Shown here one piece after another: positions 25,807 through 35,809 of a stretch of DNA of 64,000 nt. Every line of letters begins with the position of its first letter. The first letter of the stretch is position 1. The notes under the pieces were generated by a model, which made no database searches, was not told the origin of the DNA, and saw only the letters and a list, made by a program, of their open reading frames with translations. Both the position numbers and the translations under genes were made by a program. Source of the DNA: Pelagibius sp. Alg239-R121 (GTDB taxonomy: Bacteria > Pseudomonadota > Alphaproteobacteria > Kiloniellales > Kiloniellaceae); NCBI RefSeq assembly GCF_947331435.1, contig NZ_CAMZOF010000008.1, positions 425,439 to 489,438 of the forward strand, read 5' to 3'.

Positions 25807-26931
25807 ATGCAGACTATTCAATTCATCGACCTCAAGGCTCAACAGGCACGCATACATGCGGAACTGGACAGCGCCATCGACCGCGTTCTCTCGCATGGAC
25901 AATACATCTTGGGACCCGAGGTTGCGGAGCTCGAACGTCAACTCGGGGCCTTTTGCGGCGCGGAACAGGTGGTGAGCTGCGCCAACGGAACCGACGCGCT
26001 GACTTTGGCTTTGATGGCAGAGGGCGTCGGGCCGGGCGATGCTGTTTTCGTACCAGCCTTTACATTTGTTGCCACAGCCGAAGCGCCGGCACAGCTGGGC
26101 GCGACGCCGGTGTTCGTGGATGTGGATGAAGAGAGCTTCAATCTCGACCCGGAAAGCCTTAAAACAGCCATCCGTTGGGCCAGGGAAGCGGGGCTTAGGC
26201 CGCGCACCGTTATTGCCGTTGATCTCTATGGCCTCTCAGCCGACTACGATGTCGTTACCCCTATCGCCAAACAGGAAGGCATGTTCGTGATCGCCGACGC
26301 CGCACAGAGCTTTGGTGGCGTCTATCATGACCGTTCCATCGGAACTTTGGCCGACTACACAACGACCAGCTTTTTCCCGGCAAAACCCCTCGGCTGTTAC
26401 GGGGACGGCGGGGCCGTCTTGACTGCGAGCGATGAAAAGGCCGAGCTGCTCCGATCTCTCCGGTTCCACGGCAAGGGAGATGACAGATACGATAACATCC
26501 GCATCGGGCTCAACAGTCGGCTCGACACCCTTCAGGCGGCTATACTGATCGAAAAGCTGTCGATTTTTTCTGATGAACTTGATCGGCGCGACCGCGTCGC
26601 TCAGCGATACTCCGAAGCCTTTGAAGGCCTGAATGACATTCGCGCTCCCAAGATCCCGAAGGGATACCGCTCCAGTTGGGCGCAATATACGCTGCGGGTG
26701 ACGGCGCGGGATGATCTGCTTGAACACTGCAAAAAGGCCGGCGTGCCGACCGCGGTGCATTATCCGATCCCCCTTGCGCAGCAGGAAGGTTATCGGAACT
26801 ACCCCTCCGTTCCCGGCGGGATTCCGGTTTCTGAACGGCTTGCAGAATCTGTCGTCAGCCTTCCAATGCATCCTTACCTGGCGCCGGAAACTCAGGACAT
26901 TATCATCGAGACCGTAAAGGACCATTACTAA
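25807..26931 (+). CDS. DegT/DnrJ/EryC1-family aminotransferase
   Basis: This 374-residue PLP-dependent sugar aminotransferase family protein, from ATG at 25807 (MQTIQFIDLKAQQ), contains GHGQYILGPEV-like SHGQYILGPEV near 31-41, CANGTDALTLAL near 58-69, the DAAQS motif near 163-167 and the PLP-lysine segment SFFPAKPLGCYGDGGA near 187-202. Such enzymes act in nucleotide-sugar and surface-polysaccharide synthesis. The next gene, a PhyH-type oxygenase, starts 3 bases after its stop, so the two are cotranscribed. No other polysaccharide genes are nearby, so the product is unclear. Confidence 0.92.
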   Translation: MQTIQFIDLKAQQARIHAELDSAIDRVLSHGQYILGPEVAELERQLGAFCGAEQVVSCANGTDALTLALMAEGVGPGDAVFVPAFTFVATAEAPAQLGATPVFVDVDEESFNLDPESLKTAIRWAREAGLRPRTVIAVDLYGLSADYDVVTPIAKQEGMFVIADAAQSFGGVYHDRSIGTLADYTTTSFFPAKPLGCYGDGGAVLTASDEKAELLRSLRFHGKGDDRYDNIRIGLNSRLDTLQAAILIEKLSIFSDELDRRDRVAQRYSEAFEGLNDIRAPKIPKGYRSSWAQYTLRVTARDDLLEHCKKAGVPTAVHYPIPLAQQEGYRNYPSVPGGIPVSERLAESVVSLPMHPYLAPETQDIIIETVKDHY

Positions 26932-26934
26932 GCC

Positions 26935-27600
26935 GTGCCCCCTGATGTCTGGCCGCTCGAGCATCTCGGTCGCGTCTGGCACCGCGACGCGCTTTGCAAG
27001 GAAGATCTATCCCGCTTAGATCACGCCTGCGCATCTGAAGGATCTCCAGGTGAACGCCTGGGGTGGAACCAAGATCTCGCGGCAACAGTTGGCGTGCATA
27101 GCCATTTGAGCAAACTGGTGCAAAGACATTTACCCGGAGCCGTCCCGGTCCGTATTGTCGTTTTCAACAAGACCACAGAGACCAACTGGACCGTGCCCTG
27201 GCATCAGGACCGGGTCGTTGCTGTTCGCGAACAACACGACGTGAAGGGATACCGGGTCTGGAACAGAAAAGCGGGAGCCTGGCACGTGGAACCGCCGATC
27301 GAACTCCTTGAATCCATGATCTTTGCGCGGGTTCATCTCGACGATACCAACGCTGAAAACGGATGCCTCGAACTGGCACTTGAAACGCACAAGCATGGTC
27401 GCGTGCTGGCCGAAGCAGCAGCAATAACCGCGGGCAAGGCAACGGCTGAACTCTGTGACGCGGAACGGGGCGACGTACTCTTCGTCAAAGCTCTTACCCT
27501 GCATCGATCTCGGTCATCACGCCGTGAGGGGACCCGAAGAACCTTGCGTATCGACTACTGTGCAGAGACTCTGCCGACGCCACTGCAATGGGCTCTTTAA
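26935..27600 (+). CDS. Phytanoyl-CoA dioxygenase (PhyH)-family protein
   Basis: This 221-residue Fe(II)/2-oxoglutarate-dependent oxygenase-like protein starts with GTG 3 bases after the aminotransferase stop. The iron facial triad is visible as HQD in VPWHQDRVVAV near 83-93 and the distal His in LTLHRSRSS near 187. The 2-oxoglutarate-binding Arg is in TRRTLRIDY near 200. The small size resembles bacterial PhyH proteins that hydroxylate amino acids or small metabolites. Its substrate may be linked to the DegT enzyme or the GNAT encoded next, but this is inference from order only. Confidence 0.85.
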   Translation: MPPDVWPLEHLGRVWHRDALCKEDLSRLDHACASEGSPGERLGWNQDLAATVGVHSHLSKLVQRHLPGAVPVRIVVFNKTTETNWTVPWHQDRVVAVREQHDVKGYRVWNRKAGAWHVEPPIELLESMIFARVHLDDTNAENGCLELALETHKHGRVLAEAAAITAGKATAELCDAERGDVLFVKALTLHRSRSSRREGTRRTLRIDYCAETLPTPLQWAL

Positions 27601-27659
27601 GAACGACGAGCCGGCATCGTTGAAGTGTTTGCAGATTTATCAGAAGCGAAGGAAATCCA

Positions 27660-28133
27660 ATGATTGGAAACGAGAGTCAAACAATGGCCTTTCGCCCTGC
27701 TGAAGCGAAGGACCTCTCAAATATTGTAGCGCTGCTCGCAGATGACGAACTCGGGCAAAGCCGGGAACTGCCAGGACCACCGTTGGATCCGCAGTATCTG
27801 AGTGCATTTGAAGCAATTGATAAAGACCCCAACCAACTGCTCGCAGTAGTGGAGCGGGAAGGGGTCTTAATCGGCTGTCTTCAGCTCACTTTTATACCCG
27901 GTCTCTCTCGTAGGGGTATGTGGCGCGGCCAGATTGAAAGCGTGCGTATTGCGTCTTCCTGCCGCGGCGAGGGACTGGGCGGGCAAATGTTCCGTTGGGC
28001 GATTGAGCAGTGCCGGGCGCGAAAATGTGGCCTTGTTCAACTGACCACCGACAAGACCCGGCCGGATGCTTTTAAGTTTTATGAAAAGCTTGGTTTTGTC
28101 GCGAGTCACGAGGGCATGAAACTCTCGCTCTGA
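27660..28133 (+). CDS. GNAT family N-acetyltransferase
   Basis: This 157-residue single GNAT domain has FRPAEAKDLSNIVALL at the N-terminus, strand-rich LIGCLQLTFIPGLSR, the acetyl-CoA loop SCRGEGLGGQMFRWA near 102-116 and the closing AFKFYEKLGF near 139-148. ATG at 27660 is preceded by GAAGGAAA at a good distance. A second ATG at 27684 is possible. It lies 59 bases after the PhyH gene on the same strand. The substrate is unknown. Confidence 0.9.
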   Translation: MIGNESQTMAFRPAEAKDLSNIVALLADDELGQSRELPGPPLDPQYLSAFEAIDKDPNQLLAVVEREGVLIGCLQLTFIPGLSRRGMWRGQIESVRIASSCRGEGLGGQMFRWAIEQCRARKCGLVQLTTDKTRPDAFKFYEKLGFVASHEGMKLSL

Positions 28134-28247
28134 TACTCTGTATCCAATCTCTATAGCGCCCAGACTTACCGCCATGCCAGATTACTCTACGAAGGCCGAT
28201 TGCGTTCGGTTAAGCTTCATCAAGCATTAGATTTCAGGAGAAGAGTT

Positions 28248-29468
28248 ATGGCCGGCGGTTTCGAGAAGCTCACTTTTTCCGGCGCAGGAGGCGAACAGCT
28301 GGCGGCGCGCCTCGACTCGCCGGCAGGCAAACCCCGCGCCTACGCCCTCTTTGCCCATTGCTTCACCTGTACCAAGGACATCTACGCCGCGTCACGAATA
28401 GCCGCTGGACTGGCAGCAGAGGGAATTGCGGTGCTGCGCTTCGACTTTACGGGTTTGGGGGCCAGTGAAGGCGAGTTTGCCAATACAAATTTTTCTTCCA
28501 ATGTTGAGGATCTTATCAAAGCGGCCGACTTTCTGCGCGAAACACGAGAAGCGCCGAAAATCCTGATCGGGCACAGCTTGGGCGGGGCAGCGGTTCTCGC
28601 CGCCGCCGGTTCGGTGCCGGAAGCTCTCGCAGTCGCGACCATCGGCGCCCCGGCAGAACCGGCCCATGTCGCGCATTTGTTCCAGGAGGCCAAGCCCGAT
28701 ATCGAAGCCCGGGGTGAGGCCGAAGTTCTGCTGGCCGGGAGACCTTTTAGAATCAAAAAGCAGTTTCTCGACGACATATCGGAACGTAACCTCACGCAAT
28801 CGGTCGAGAGCATGAAAAAGGCGTTGATCGTTTTTCATTCGCCGATTGATCAGACTGTCGGCATCGAAAACGCCGCCAAAATTTTCTCTTCTGCGAAACA
28901 TCCGAAAAGCTTCGTTTCTCTTGATTCGGCGGACCACCTTGTCTCAAAAAAAACCGATGCTTCCTACATCGCGACAGTCCTGTCGGCCTGGGCTACCAGG
29001 TACCTTGGTGAAGACACATCCCAGGATGCCGTGCGCGCACAACCAGGCCGCGTCGTGGTCAGGGAAACCGGAGAAGGAAAGTTCACTCAGGACATCGCCA
29101 CGGAATTTTATCGCCTGCGCGCAGATGAACCGAAAAGCTATGGTGGGGATGAAAGCGGGGCAACGCCCTACGATCTTTTGCTCGGCGGTCTCGGGGCCTG
29201 CACGTCCATGACCGTGCGGCTCTACGCTGATCGCAAAGGCTGGCCGTTGGAGCAGGTGGAAGTCACCTTATCTCACGAAAAGATTCACGCCGAGGACTGT
29301 GCTGAATGCGAGACGAAATCCGGGCGTCTGGATCAAATCGAACGGCGATTGCATCTGACGGGCCCACTTGATGACGAGCAGCGGGCGCGCCTGCTCGAAA
29401 TCGCGGATAAATGCCCTGTTCACCGCAGCCTCGAGAGCGAGATCATCGTTAAAACCGCTTTGGCGTGA
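28248..29468 (+). CDS. Alpha/beta hydrolase - OsmC fusion protein
   Basis: This 406-residue two-domain protein has an N-terminal alpha/beta hydrolase (about 1-250), with the oxyanion region FAHCFTCTKD, nucleophile elbow IGHSLGGAAVL near 109-119 and late His in SADHLVS. A C-terminal OsmC/Ohr-type domain (about 270-405) has GLGACTSMTVRLYADRK with the first redox Cys, and KCPVHRSL with the second. OsmC domains reduce organic peroxides, and this fusion recurs in bacteria. AGGAG lies 7 bases before ATG 28248, which decides against the longer frame. Confidence 0.92.
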   Translation: MAGGFEKLTFSGAGGEQLAARLDSPAGKPRAYALFAHCFTCTKDIYAASRIAAGLAAEGIAVLRFDFTGLGASEGEFANTNFSSNVEDLIKAADFLRETREAPKILIGHSLGGAAVLAAAGSVPEALAVATIGAPAEPAHVAHLFQEAKPDIEARGEAEVLLAGRPFRIKKQFLDDISERNLTQSVESMKKALIVFHSPIDQTVGIENAAKIFSSAKHPKSFVSLDSADHLVSKKTDASYIATVLSAWATRYLGEDTSQDAVRAQPGRVVVRETGEGKFTQDIATEFYRLRADEPKSYGGDESGATPYDLLLGGLGACTSMTVRLYADRKGWPLEQVEVTLSHEKIHAEDCAECETKSGRLDQIERRLHLTGPLDDEQRARLLEIADKCPVHRSLESEIIVKTALA

Positions 29469-29964
29469 GCTTGTCAGAGTCAGATCTTTCTCACCAAATC
29501 AGAGAAAACGTAATTCAGCCTCGCTATCTTATCGTCATAGGAGGGTTCATGTTCTGGTCTGAGGAGGCTTACGCCCGGCAGCGCGGATTTGCGTCGTGTT
29601 TGGCTAAGTTCTTGTCGGGATGTCACAACTCGCTGTGAGCTTCAGAAGATAACCTTTAGCCAGAAAAATCAATAAACAGAGCTAAGCAGGGGAAAAGTGG
29701 CACAATCGATCAGCATCGTGCCCAACAAAAAATCAGACACGACCGATACTTGCCACACGTCTTATGGCGTAGCTTGGCGGCACGCGAATGCATGTGCTGT
29801 TCGTCAGGCTTACCCGATGACGTCGCTTGGTATTTCCAGCCGCGAGGGTATTTGCGATATCTACCTTAAGGTGCCAAAATACTGATCGGCATATGGAATT
29901 TTTGAATGGCGGGAATCTCGATAGTCTTTTGAATAACGCACGTATCATGACCTGGGAGACAAAA
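29469..29964. other. Gene-free leader region of the peptide transporter
   Basis: About 500 bases lie between the OsmC fusion and the Tat-secreted binding protein. A 62-residue frame at 29697-29885 is open but has no recognisable protein character. The region probably holds the promoter of the 30-36 kb transporter operon, but I see no clear hairpin or conserved motif. Confidence 0.4.
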
Positions 29965-31680
29965 ATGAGTAAAGAAGCGATCAAAGATCAGGAAAAAAGG
30001 GTTCATCCCTACGTTCCGGAGCTATGTGAACAACTTAGCAAAGGCGAAGTAGACCGCCGCGAATTCATGCGTACCGCCACCTTGCTCGGCGTTTCAGCTA
30101 CAGCTGCTTACGGCATGCTTGGCAAGATCACTGGTGAAGACGCTATTCCTACCGCCAAAGCACAAGGGACCCCGAAATCGGGTGGTTCTCTTAAAGTTGC
30201 AATGGTCGTGCAGGAGATGACCGATCCGGCCACCTTTGACTGGGTCGAAAAGTCCAACGTTGCCCGACATATCATTGAATATCTGACCATTACCGGTTCG
30301 GACAACATCACACGTCCGTATCTGGCCGAGAGCTGGGAAGCTTCCGATGACCTGAAGACCTGGACCTTCAAGTTGCGCCAGGGCATCAAATGGTCGAACG
30401 GTGACGACTTTAACGCCGATGACGTGGTGTTCAACTTCACGCGCTGGCTCGATCCCAACACTGGTTCCTCGAACATCGGGCTGTTCAAGTCCATGACCGA
30501 AACCGTCGACACCGGGAAAAAAGACGACAGCGGAAATCCGGTCACCGAGCAGCGGATGACCGAAGGTGCGGTCGAAAAGGTCGATGACCACACGGTCCGC
30601 CTGAATCTCAACCAGGCAGAACTGTCGATCCCTGAGAATCTATACAATTATCCCACAGCGATTGTGCATCGCCGCTTCACCGAAGAAGGTGGAGATCTTT
30701 CGAAAAACCCCATCGGCACGGGACCTTTCGAATTGGCGGAATTCTCGATTGGACAGCAAGCCGTGCTGCGCAAACGGAGCGAAGCCTACTGGGGTGGAGA
30801 CGTCTATCTCGACGAGATCCGCTACATCGACACTGGTAGCGACGCAAACGCCGTTATGGGCGCCTTGGCATCCAAGCAGGTCGATTCCGTCTATCGCCTT
30901 GATATCACGGCGCTCGACGTCGTGGAACGGATCCCCGGCGTAACCATCCACCAGTCTGTCACGGCACAGACCGGCGTCGTACGGATGCAGGTAACCGAGA
31001 AACCGTTTGATGACGTGCGGGTTCGTCAGGCACTCGTCGCCTGTTGCGACAACGCCAAACTGTTGGAGCTGGCACACCGCAATTTCGGCGCCGTAGGTGA
31101 GAATCATCACGTCGCAAAGATTCACCCGGAATACGCTGAATTGCCGGCACTGAAGGTGGATTACGATAAAGCCAAGAAGCTTCTGGCAGACGCGGGCTAT
31201 CCTGATGGTATCGATGTTACCTGTAACGTCGGCAACACAGACGGCCAGTGGGAAAGTGCCCAGGTGCAGGCGATCAAGGAAATGGCGGCACCAGCCGGCA
31301 TTCGCCTCAATGTGAACGTGATGCCAGCAGCTCAATATTGGGAAGTTTGGGACAAGGCTCCCTTCAGCCTGACGACCTGGACCCATCGCCCGCTTGGCGT
31401 CATGGTTCTCAATCTGGCCTATCGGACCGGTGTTCCGTGGAATGAATCGAACTACGCTAATCCGGAGTTCGACAAGGCCCTTGATGAAGCCGGCGCGATC
31501 CTCGACGTGAATGCACGGCGCAAAGCCATGGAGAAGGTTCAGAAAATCCTCCAGGACGACGCCGTTATGGTGCAGCCTTTCTTCCGCTCGGTCTTTACCG
31601 CTACGGTCGACAAGGTAAAGGGCTATGAAGGCCATCCAACCCGTTACCACCAGTTCAATAAGGTCTGGATCGACGCTTAG
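29965..31680 (+). CDS. Peptide/nickel-type ABC transporter substrate-binding protein, Tat-exported
   Basis: This 571-residue family-5 binding protein (SBP_bac_5) has a twin-arginine signal, [21 protein letters not shown], near residues 30-50. ATG at 29965 follows GGGAG at good spacing. The mature domain shows [17 protein letters not shown] and [20 protein letters not shown], typical of DppA/OppA proteins. The ligand may be a di- or oligopeptide or another compound imported by this family. Tat export implies folding before secretion. It is followed by a hairpin and then permease and ATPase genes. Confidence 0.93.
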   Translation: MSKEAIKDQEKRVHPYVPELCEQLSKGEVDRREFMRTATLLGVSATAAYGMLGKITGEDAIPTAKAQGTPKSGGSLKVAMVVQEMTDPATFDWVEKSNVARHIIEYLTITGSDNITRPYLAESWEASDDLKTWTFKLRQGIKWSNGDDFNADDVVFNFTRWLDPNTGSSNIGLFKSMTETVDTGKKDDSGNPVTEQRMTEGAVEKVDDHTVRLNLNQAELSIPENLYNYPTAIVHRRFTEEGGDLSKNPIGTGPFELAEFSIGQQAVLRKRSEAYWGGDVYLDEIRYIDTGSDANAVMGALASKQVDSVYRLDITALDVVERIPGVTIHQSVTAQTGVVRMQVTEKPFDDVRVRQALVACCDNAKLLELAHRNFGAVGENHHVAKIHPEYAELPALKVDYDKAKKLLADAGYPDGIDVTCNVGNTDGQWESAQVQAIKEMAAPAGIRLNVNVMPAAQYWEVWDKAPFSLTTWTHRPLGVMVLNLAYRTGVPWNESNYANPEFDKALDEAGAILDVNARRKAMEKVQKILQDDAVMVQPFFRSVFTATVDKVKGYEGHPTRYHQFNKVWIDA

Positions 31681-31705
31681 GTAGCGTTTCAGCGGCAAAT
31701 ACAGC

Positions 31706-31745
31706 AGGCGGGCGGAGAAACAGCTTCTCCGCCCGTCAAAAAAAG
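31706..31745 (+). terminator. Strong hairpin between binding-protein and permease genes
   Basis: An 11-base stem pairs CGGGCGGAGAA at 31709-31719 with TTCTCCGCCCG at 31725-31735, around a 5-base loop. It is followed by TCAAAAAAA rather than a T run, so it is more likely an mRNA-stabilising or partial-termination hairpin that favours the upstream binding-protein transcript. Confidence 0.55.
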
Positions 31746-31793
31746 AACTGTAAAAACCGCATCCAAAGGTCGTAGGTGGCTAGGGGACCTTTA

Positions 31794-32726
31794 ATGCTTA
31801 TTTTTATTATTCGGCGCACCGGCACGATGGCGTTGACCATGCTCGTCGTGTCTATTCTGCTTTTCATTCTTCTGGAACTCCAACCGGGTAACGTGGCAGT
31901 TAAAGTCCTCGGCCCCTATTCCTCAGAAGAACAACGGAATCTGTGGCTGGAAGCGAACGGCTATTTCGATCCGATCTATCAGCGCTATTTCAGTTGGCTG
32001 TTTAACTTTATAAGCGGCGATTTCGGCGATTCAGTCCGCTTCAAAGTCCCCGTCAGCGAAATTTTATGGCCCAGGTTGGGCAATACGGGAATTCTTGCTG
32101 CGGCCACACTCGCCGTGGTGATCCCAATTTCGCTTGGATTGGGCGTTCTGGCCGGCATGCGCGAAGGCTCAAAGCTGGACCGGACGATTTCCGTCGGCTC
32201 CATTATCACGACATCGATCCCGGAATTTGCTTCTGCACCGTTGCTGGGAGCGATTTTCGTTTTCTATCTCGGCTGGCTGCCCGGGACCAGCGGCATGATC
32301 GACGGCTTCGACATCGTTCAGTTGATCCTGCCTGTGATGGTCTTGGTGCTTTACGACTTCGGTTATGTCACCCGGATGACCCGTGCTTCCATGGCGGAAG
32401 TCATGATGACGCACTACATCCGGACCGCGGTGTTGAAGGGCTTACCCTATCGTACGGTCATCATGAAGCATGCCCTGCGAAATGCACTGATTGCTCCCTT
32501 TACGGTAATCATGCTGCAGATCAACTGGCTGCTATCGGGCGTAATCGTGGTCGAGTTCTTCTTTTCCTACAAAGGCTTCGGTGCGCTCCTTTTGGAAGCC
32601 TCGCTTAATCAGGACATCTTCATGATCGAAGCCTGTGCAATGGTCGCGGTTTTCGTGGCGGTTGCGACTCAAACGATCGCGGACGTGGGTTACACCTACC
32701 TCAATCCGCGTATCCGGTTCAGTTAG
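31794..32726 (+). CDS. Peptide-type ABC transporter permease (DppB-like)
   Basis: This 310-residue inner-membrane permease has six predicted spans. The N-terminal span contains FIIRRTGTMALTMLVVS, and SWLFNFISGDFGDSVRF is the usual DppB loop preceding the core. The EAA-like region near 208-230 is LKGLPYRTVIMKHALRNAL. ATG at 31794 is preceded by AGGGGA. A GTG 18 bases upstream would put that motif inside the gene. It pairs with the downstream DppC-like permease, 11 bases away. Confidence 0.92.
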   Translation: MLIFIIRRTGTMALTMLVVSILLFILLELQPGNVAVKVLGPYSSEEQRNLWLEANGYFDPIYQRYFSWLFNFISGDFGDSVRFKVPVSEILWPRLGNTGILAAATLAVVIPISLGLGVLAGMREGSKLDRTISVGSIITTSIPEFASAPLLGAIFVFYLGWLPGTSGMIDGFDIVQLILPVMVLVLYDFGYVTRMTRASMAEVMMTHYIRTAVLKGLPYRTVIMKHALRNALIAPFTVIMLQINWLLSGVIVVEFFFSYKGFGALLLEASLNQDIFMIEACAMVAVFVAVATQTIADVGYTYLNPRIRFS

Positions 32727-32737
32727 GGGGACGGACA

Positions 32738-33625
32738 ATGGCTGTTGACGTACAAGACGTTCCTCGCCGTGAATCGGCATTGCTCCGTTCGCTCAAGGGT
32801 ATTGCACTGATCCGCGAGAGTATGGTCGGCATGATCGGCCTGGGCATCATCGTGTTTTGGGTTCTCATGGCCCTGCTTGCCGATGTGATTGCGCCGTTTC
32901 CGCCGAACACCAACTACCTGCCGTTAGCCACTCCCTTTACGCCGACGCTCGACGGCGAGGGGATGTTCTGGCTGGGTACGGATCTGCAGGGCAGGGACAT
33001 TCTTTCCCGGATCATCCATGGCTCGCGCAAAGTGCTGATGCTGGCACCGCTTGCGACCTTCTGTGCCTATCTGGTCGGGATCCCCATGGGATTGGCGGCC
33101 GGTTACAAACGTGGCTGGGTCGACGACGTTCTGTCGTTCCTGTCCAACGTGATCCTGTCTTTCCCGATCCTGGTTCTCTACGTGATCATCATCGCGACGA
33201 TCGGCTCTTCGGCGATCAACATCCTGCTTGCGGTGACCTTCGCTTCGGCGCCGGGGATCATGCGTATCGTTCGGGGACTGGTGCTCGATCTTCGGAACCG
33301 CGAGTACGTTTTTGCGGCTGAAACGCGCGGTGAACCCTCCTGGCGCATCATGCTGATTGAGATCCTGCCCAATGCCCGGGGGCCTTTGATTGTCGATGCT
33401 TGCCTGCGTGTCGGCTATGTCATCATCACCATCGGCGTGCTTGGGTTCCTGGGTCTCGGTCTGCCACCGCCCGATCCCGACTGGGGCGGCATGATCAACG
33501 AATTCCGGGTCATGTCGATGTCGTTCCCGCATATGACAGTGTTCCCATGCCTCGCCATCTCGTCACTGGTGCTGGGATTCAACCTGCTGGCTGACGGCCT
33601 GCGCGAAGTATCGTTGCGAGATTGA
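32738..33625 (+). CDS. Peptide-type ABC transporter permease (DppC-like)
   Basis: This 295-residue second permease has the DppC/OppC layout: an N-terminal span (MIGLGIIVFWVLMALLADVI), a periplasmic loop with FWLGTDLQGRDILSRIIHGSR near 82-102, and a core ending in GLGLPPPDPDWGGMI near 243-257, a well-conserved family signature. It forms the channel heterodimer with the preceding gene. The ATPase gene begins 10 bases after its stop with GAGGAGG as ribosome site. Confidence 0.93.
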   Translation: MAVDVQDVPRRESALLRSLKGIALIRESMVGMIGLGIIVFWVLMALLADVIAPFPPNTNYLPLATPFTPTLDGEGMFWLGTDLQGRDILSRIIHGSRKVLMLAPLATFCAYLVGIPMGLAAGYKRGWVDDVLSFLSNVILSFPILVLYVIIIATIGSSAINILLAVTFASAPGIMRIVRGLVLDLRNREYVFAAETRGEPSWRIMLIEILPNARGPLIVDACLRVGYVIITIGVLGFLGLGLPPPDPDWGGMINEFRVMSMSFPHMTVFPCLAISSLVLGFNLLADGLREVSLRD

Positions 33626-33635
33626 GGAGGACCTG

Positions 33636-35756
33636 ATGGCTGGCGTTGCTCAGGACTTTGACGGTCCAATTCTGGAGTGCAGAAATCTCTCGATTTCCTA
33701 CTTCACCCGTGCCGGTGAGATACCGGCGGTTATCGACTTCAATCTGACTCTTCACCAGGGCGATTCCGTCGGCCTGGTGGGAGAGTCCGGTTGTGGTAAA
33801 TCCACCGTTGCCATGGCGATCATGCGCTATCTGGGAGGTAATGGTGCCATCGTCGGCGGACAGGTCTTCTACAAAGGCCGCGATCTGGCGACCTGCAGCG
33901 AGGAGGAACTACGGCAGCTGCGGGGTAGCGATATTGCCATGGTCTATCAGGAACCAATGGCATCCCTGAACCCCAGCATGACACTGGGCAAGCAGCTGAT
34001 GGAAGTTCCCCTCTGTCATGAGGACGTGACCGAGGAAGAAGCCTATGCCCGCGCGAAGCAGGTGTTGGCGGATGTTAAACTGCCCGATCCCGACCGGGTG
34101 ATGAACAGCTATCCCCATCAGATTTCAGGCGGTCAGCAGCAACGTGTCGTGATCGCGATGGCGTTGCTTTCAAACCCGTCGCTCCTGCTGCTTGATGAGC
34201 CAACAACGGCTCTGGATGTCACTGTCGAAGCCGGCATTGTAGAACTGATTGCGGAGATCGCTGAAAAGTTCAATACCTCCATGGTCTACATTTCGCACAA
34301 TCTCGGCCTGATCCTTGCGACCTGCCGCCGGGTAAACGTGATGTATTCCGGTGTTGTTGTTGAATCCGGCACGGTGCACGAAGTTTTCGATCAAATGCGC
34401 CATCCCTACACCAAAGGCCTCTTCAACGCGATTCCCCTGCCTGGGACCAACAAGAAAGAGCATCCGCTGGTTCCAATCCGTGGCCAGTTACCGCTACCCC
34501 ACGACCGTCCGTCGGGGTGTTACTTCGGCCCGCGCTGCGATTTCTTCGAAGCGGGACGTTGTGACGTCGCTTCGGAGGGCTCGACAGTTGCAATGACCGA
34601 GGTAGAAGGGGAAGAAGGGCACGTCGTGCGCTGTACCCTCTGGCAGGAAATCGACTGGGCCAACTACAAGCCTGAAGGCCTGGACGGGACGGAATTGCAA
34701 GCCGGCGAAGAAGTGCTCACCGTCAAGGCGATGAAGAAGTACTATGAGATCCGGGACAATTCCATCGCGGCCATGATTTCCGGCGAACGCGTCCGGCATG
34801 TAAAAGCAAACGAACACATCAACCTGGAGGCACGCGCGTCTCAAACGGTCGCGGTCGTTGGAGAATCGGGCTGTGGGAAATCGACCTTTGCAAAGGTCCT
34901 GATGGGGCTTGAGACCGCCACTGATGGCGCGGTCGAATTCAACGGCCAGGATATCGCAAGCGAACCCGTGCAAAACCGCTCACCCAAACAGGTGGGTTCT
35001 ATGCAGATGGTGTTCCAGAACCCCTTCGATACACTCAACCCGAGCCATACCGTCGGGGCGCAGCTGGCACGCGTGATCCGCAAGTTCGGGGTCGAATCTG
35101 ATCCGGACAAGGTTCAGAACCGGGTGTTGGAACTGCTCGATCTGGTCAAACTGCCCAGGGAGTTTGTCTGGCGGCGGCCCCGGCAGCTATCAGGCGGCCA
35201 AAAGCAACGCGTCGGCATTGCCCGTGCCTTTGCGGGCAATCCGTCGCTTGTAGTCGCCGACGAGCCCGTTTCGGCGCTCGATGTCTCGGTGCAGGCGGCC
35301 GTTACCGGCTTGCTGATGGACATTCAGCGCGAATACCGGACGACGTTGATCTTCATCAGCCACGACTTGAGCCTGGTACGTTATCTCGCCGACAGGGTTG
35401 TCGTGATGTACCTCGGCCATATTGTGGAAAAAGGCACAACAGACGAGGTTTTTGCGCCACCGTATCACCCTTACACCGAAGCGCTGTTGTCAGCTGTTCC
35501 GATTGCCGACACTGCGATCCAGAAGAAGCGGATCATTCTGGAAGGCAATTTACCCAGTGTCACCAATCCACCTAGCGGCTGCTCTTTCAACACAAGGTGT
35601 CCGCGGAAAATCGGCGGGATCTGCGAAACCGAACCACCGCCCGATGTCGAGGATTCGCCCGGCCACGTGATCTCCTGCCATATTCCGCTGGAAGAACTGC
35701 GCGCGGTCGAGCCGGTCATTGTTCAGGTGGAAAACGACCAGCCGGCGGCAGAGTAA
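33636..35756 (+). CDS. Fused double ATP-binding protein of peptide-type ABC transporter (DppD-DppF)
   Basis: This 706-residue fusion of the two ATPases that are usually separate has a first domain (about 8-330) with Walker A GESGCGKSTVA, signature [14 protein letters not shown] and LLLLDEPTTALD. The second domain (about 350-690) has Walker A GESGCGKSTFA, signature LSGGQKQRVGIARA and VVADEPVSALD. Each half ends with the oligopeptide C-terminal region containing Cys-rich GPRCDFFEAGRC or NTRCPRKIGGIC, which can bind iron-sulfur clusters in this family. It is the last gene of the operon, with a terminator following. Confidence 0.94.
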   Translation: MAGVAQDFDGPILECRNLSISYFTRAGEIPAVIDFNLTLHQGDSVGLVGESGCGKSTVAMAIMRYLGGNGAIVGGQVFYKGRDLATCSEEELRQLRGSDIAMVYQEPMASLNPSMTLGKQLMEVPLCHEDVTEEEAYARAKQVLADVKLPDPDRVMNSYPHQISGGQQQRVVIAMALLSNPSLLLLDEPTTALDVTVEAGIVELIAEIAEKFNTSMVYISHNLGLILATCRRVNVMYSGVVVESGTVHEVFDQMRHPYTKGLFNAIPLPGTNKKEHPLVPIRGQLPLPHDRPSGCYFGPRCDFFEAGRCDVASEGSTVAMTEVEGEEGHVVRCTLWQEIDWANYKPEGLDGTELQAGEEVLTVKAMKKYYEIRDNSIAAMISGERVRHVKANEHINLEARASQTVAVVGESGCGKSTFAKVLMGLETATDGAVEFNGQDIASEPVQNRSPKQVGSMQMVFQNPFDTLNPSHTVGAQLARVIRKFGVESDPDKVQNRVLELLDLVKLPREFVWRRPRQLSGGQKQRVGIARAFAGNPSLVVADEPVSALDVSVQAAVTGLLMDIQREYRTTLIFISHDLSLVRYLADRVVVMYLGHIVEKGTTDEVFAPPYHPYTEALLSAVPIADTAIQKKRIILEGNLPSVTNPPSGCSFNTRCPRKIGGICETEPPPDVEDSPGHVISCHIPLEELRAVEPVIVQVENDQPAAE

Positions 35757-35775
35757 CTAAGCTGAAGAAGGGAAT

Positions 35776-35809
35776 GGGTCGCCCAACCGGCGACCTGTTT
35801 CTTTTTTTG
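35776..35809 (+). terminator. Rho-independent terminator after the peptide transporter
   Basis: GGTCGCC at 35777-35783 pairs with GGCGACC at 35789-35795 around a 5-base loop, followed by TGTTTCTTTTTTT. It lies 20 bases after the ATPase stop codon. Confidence 0.88.
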
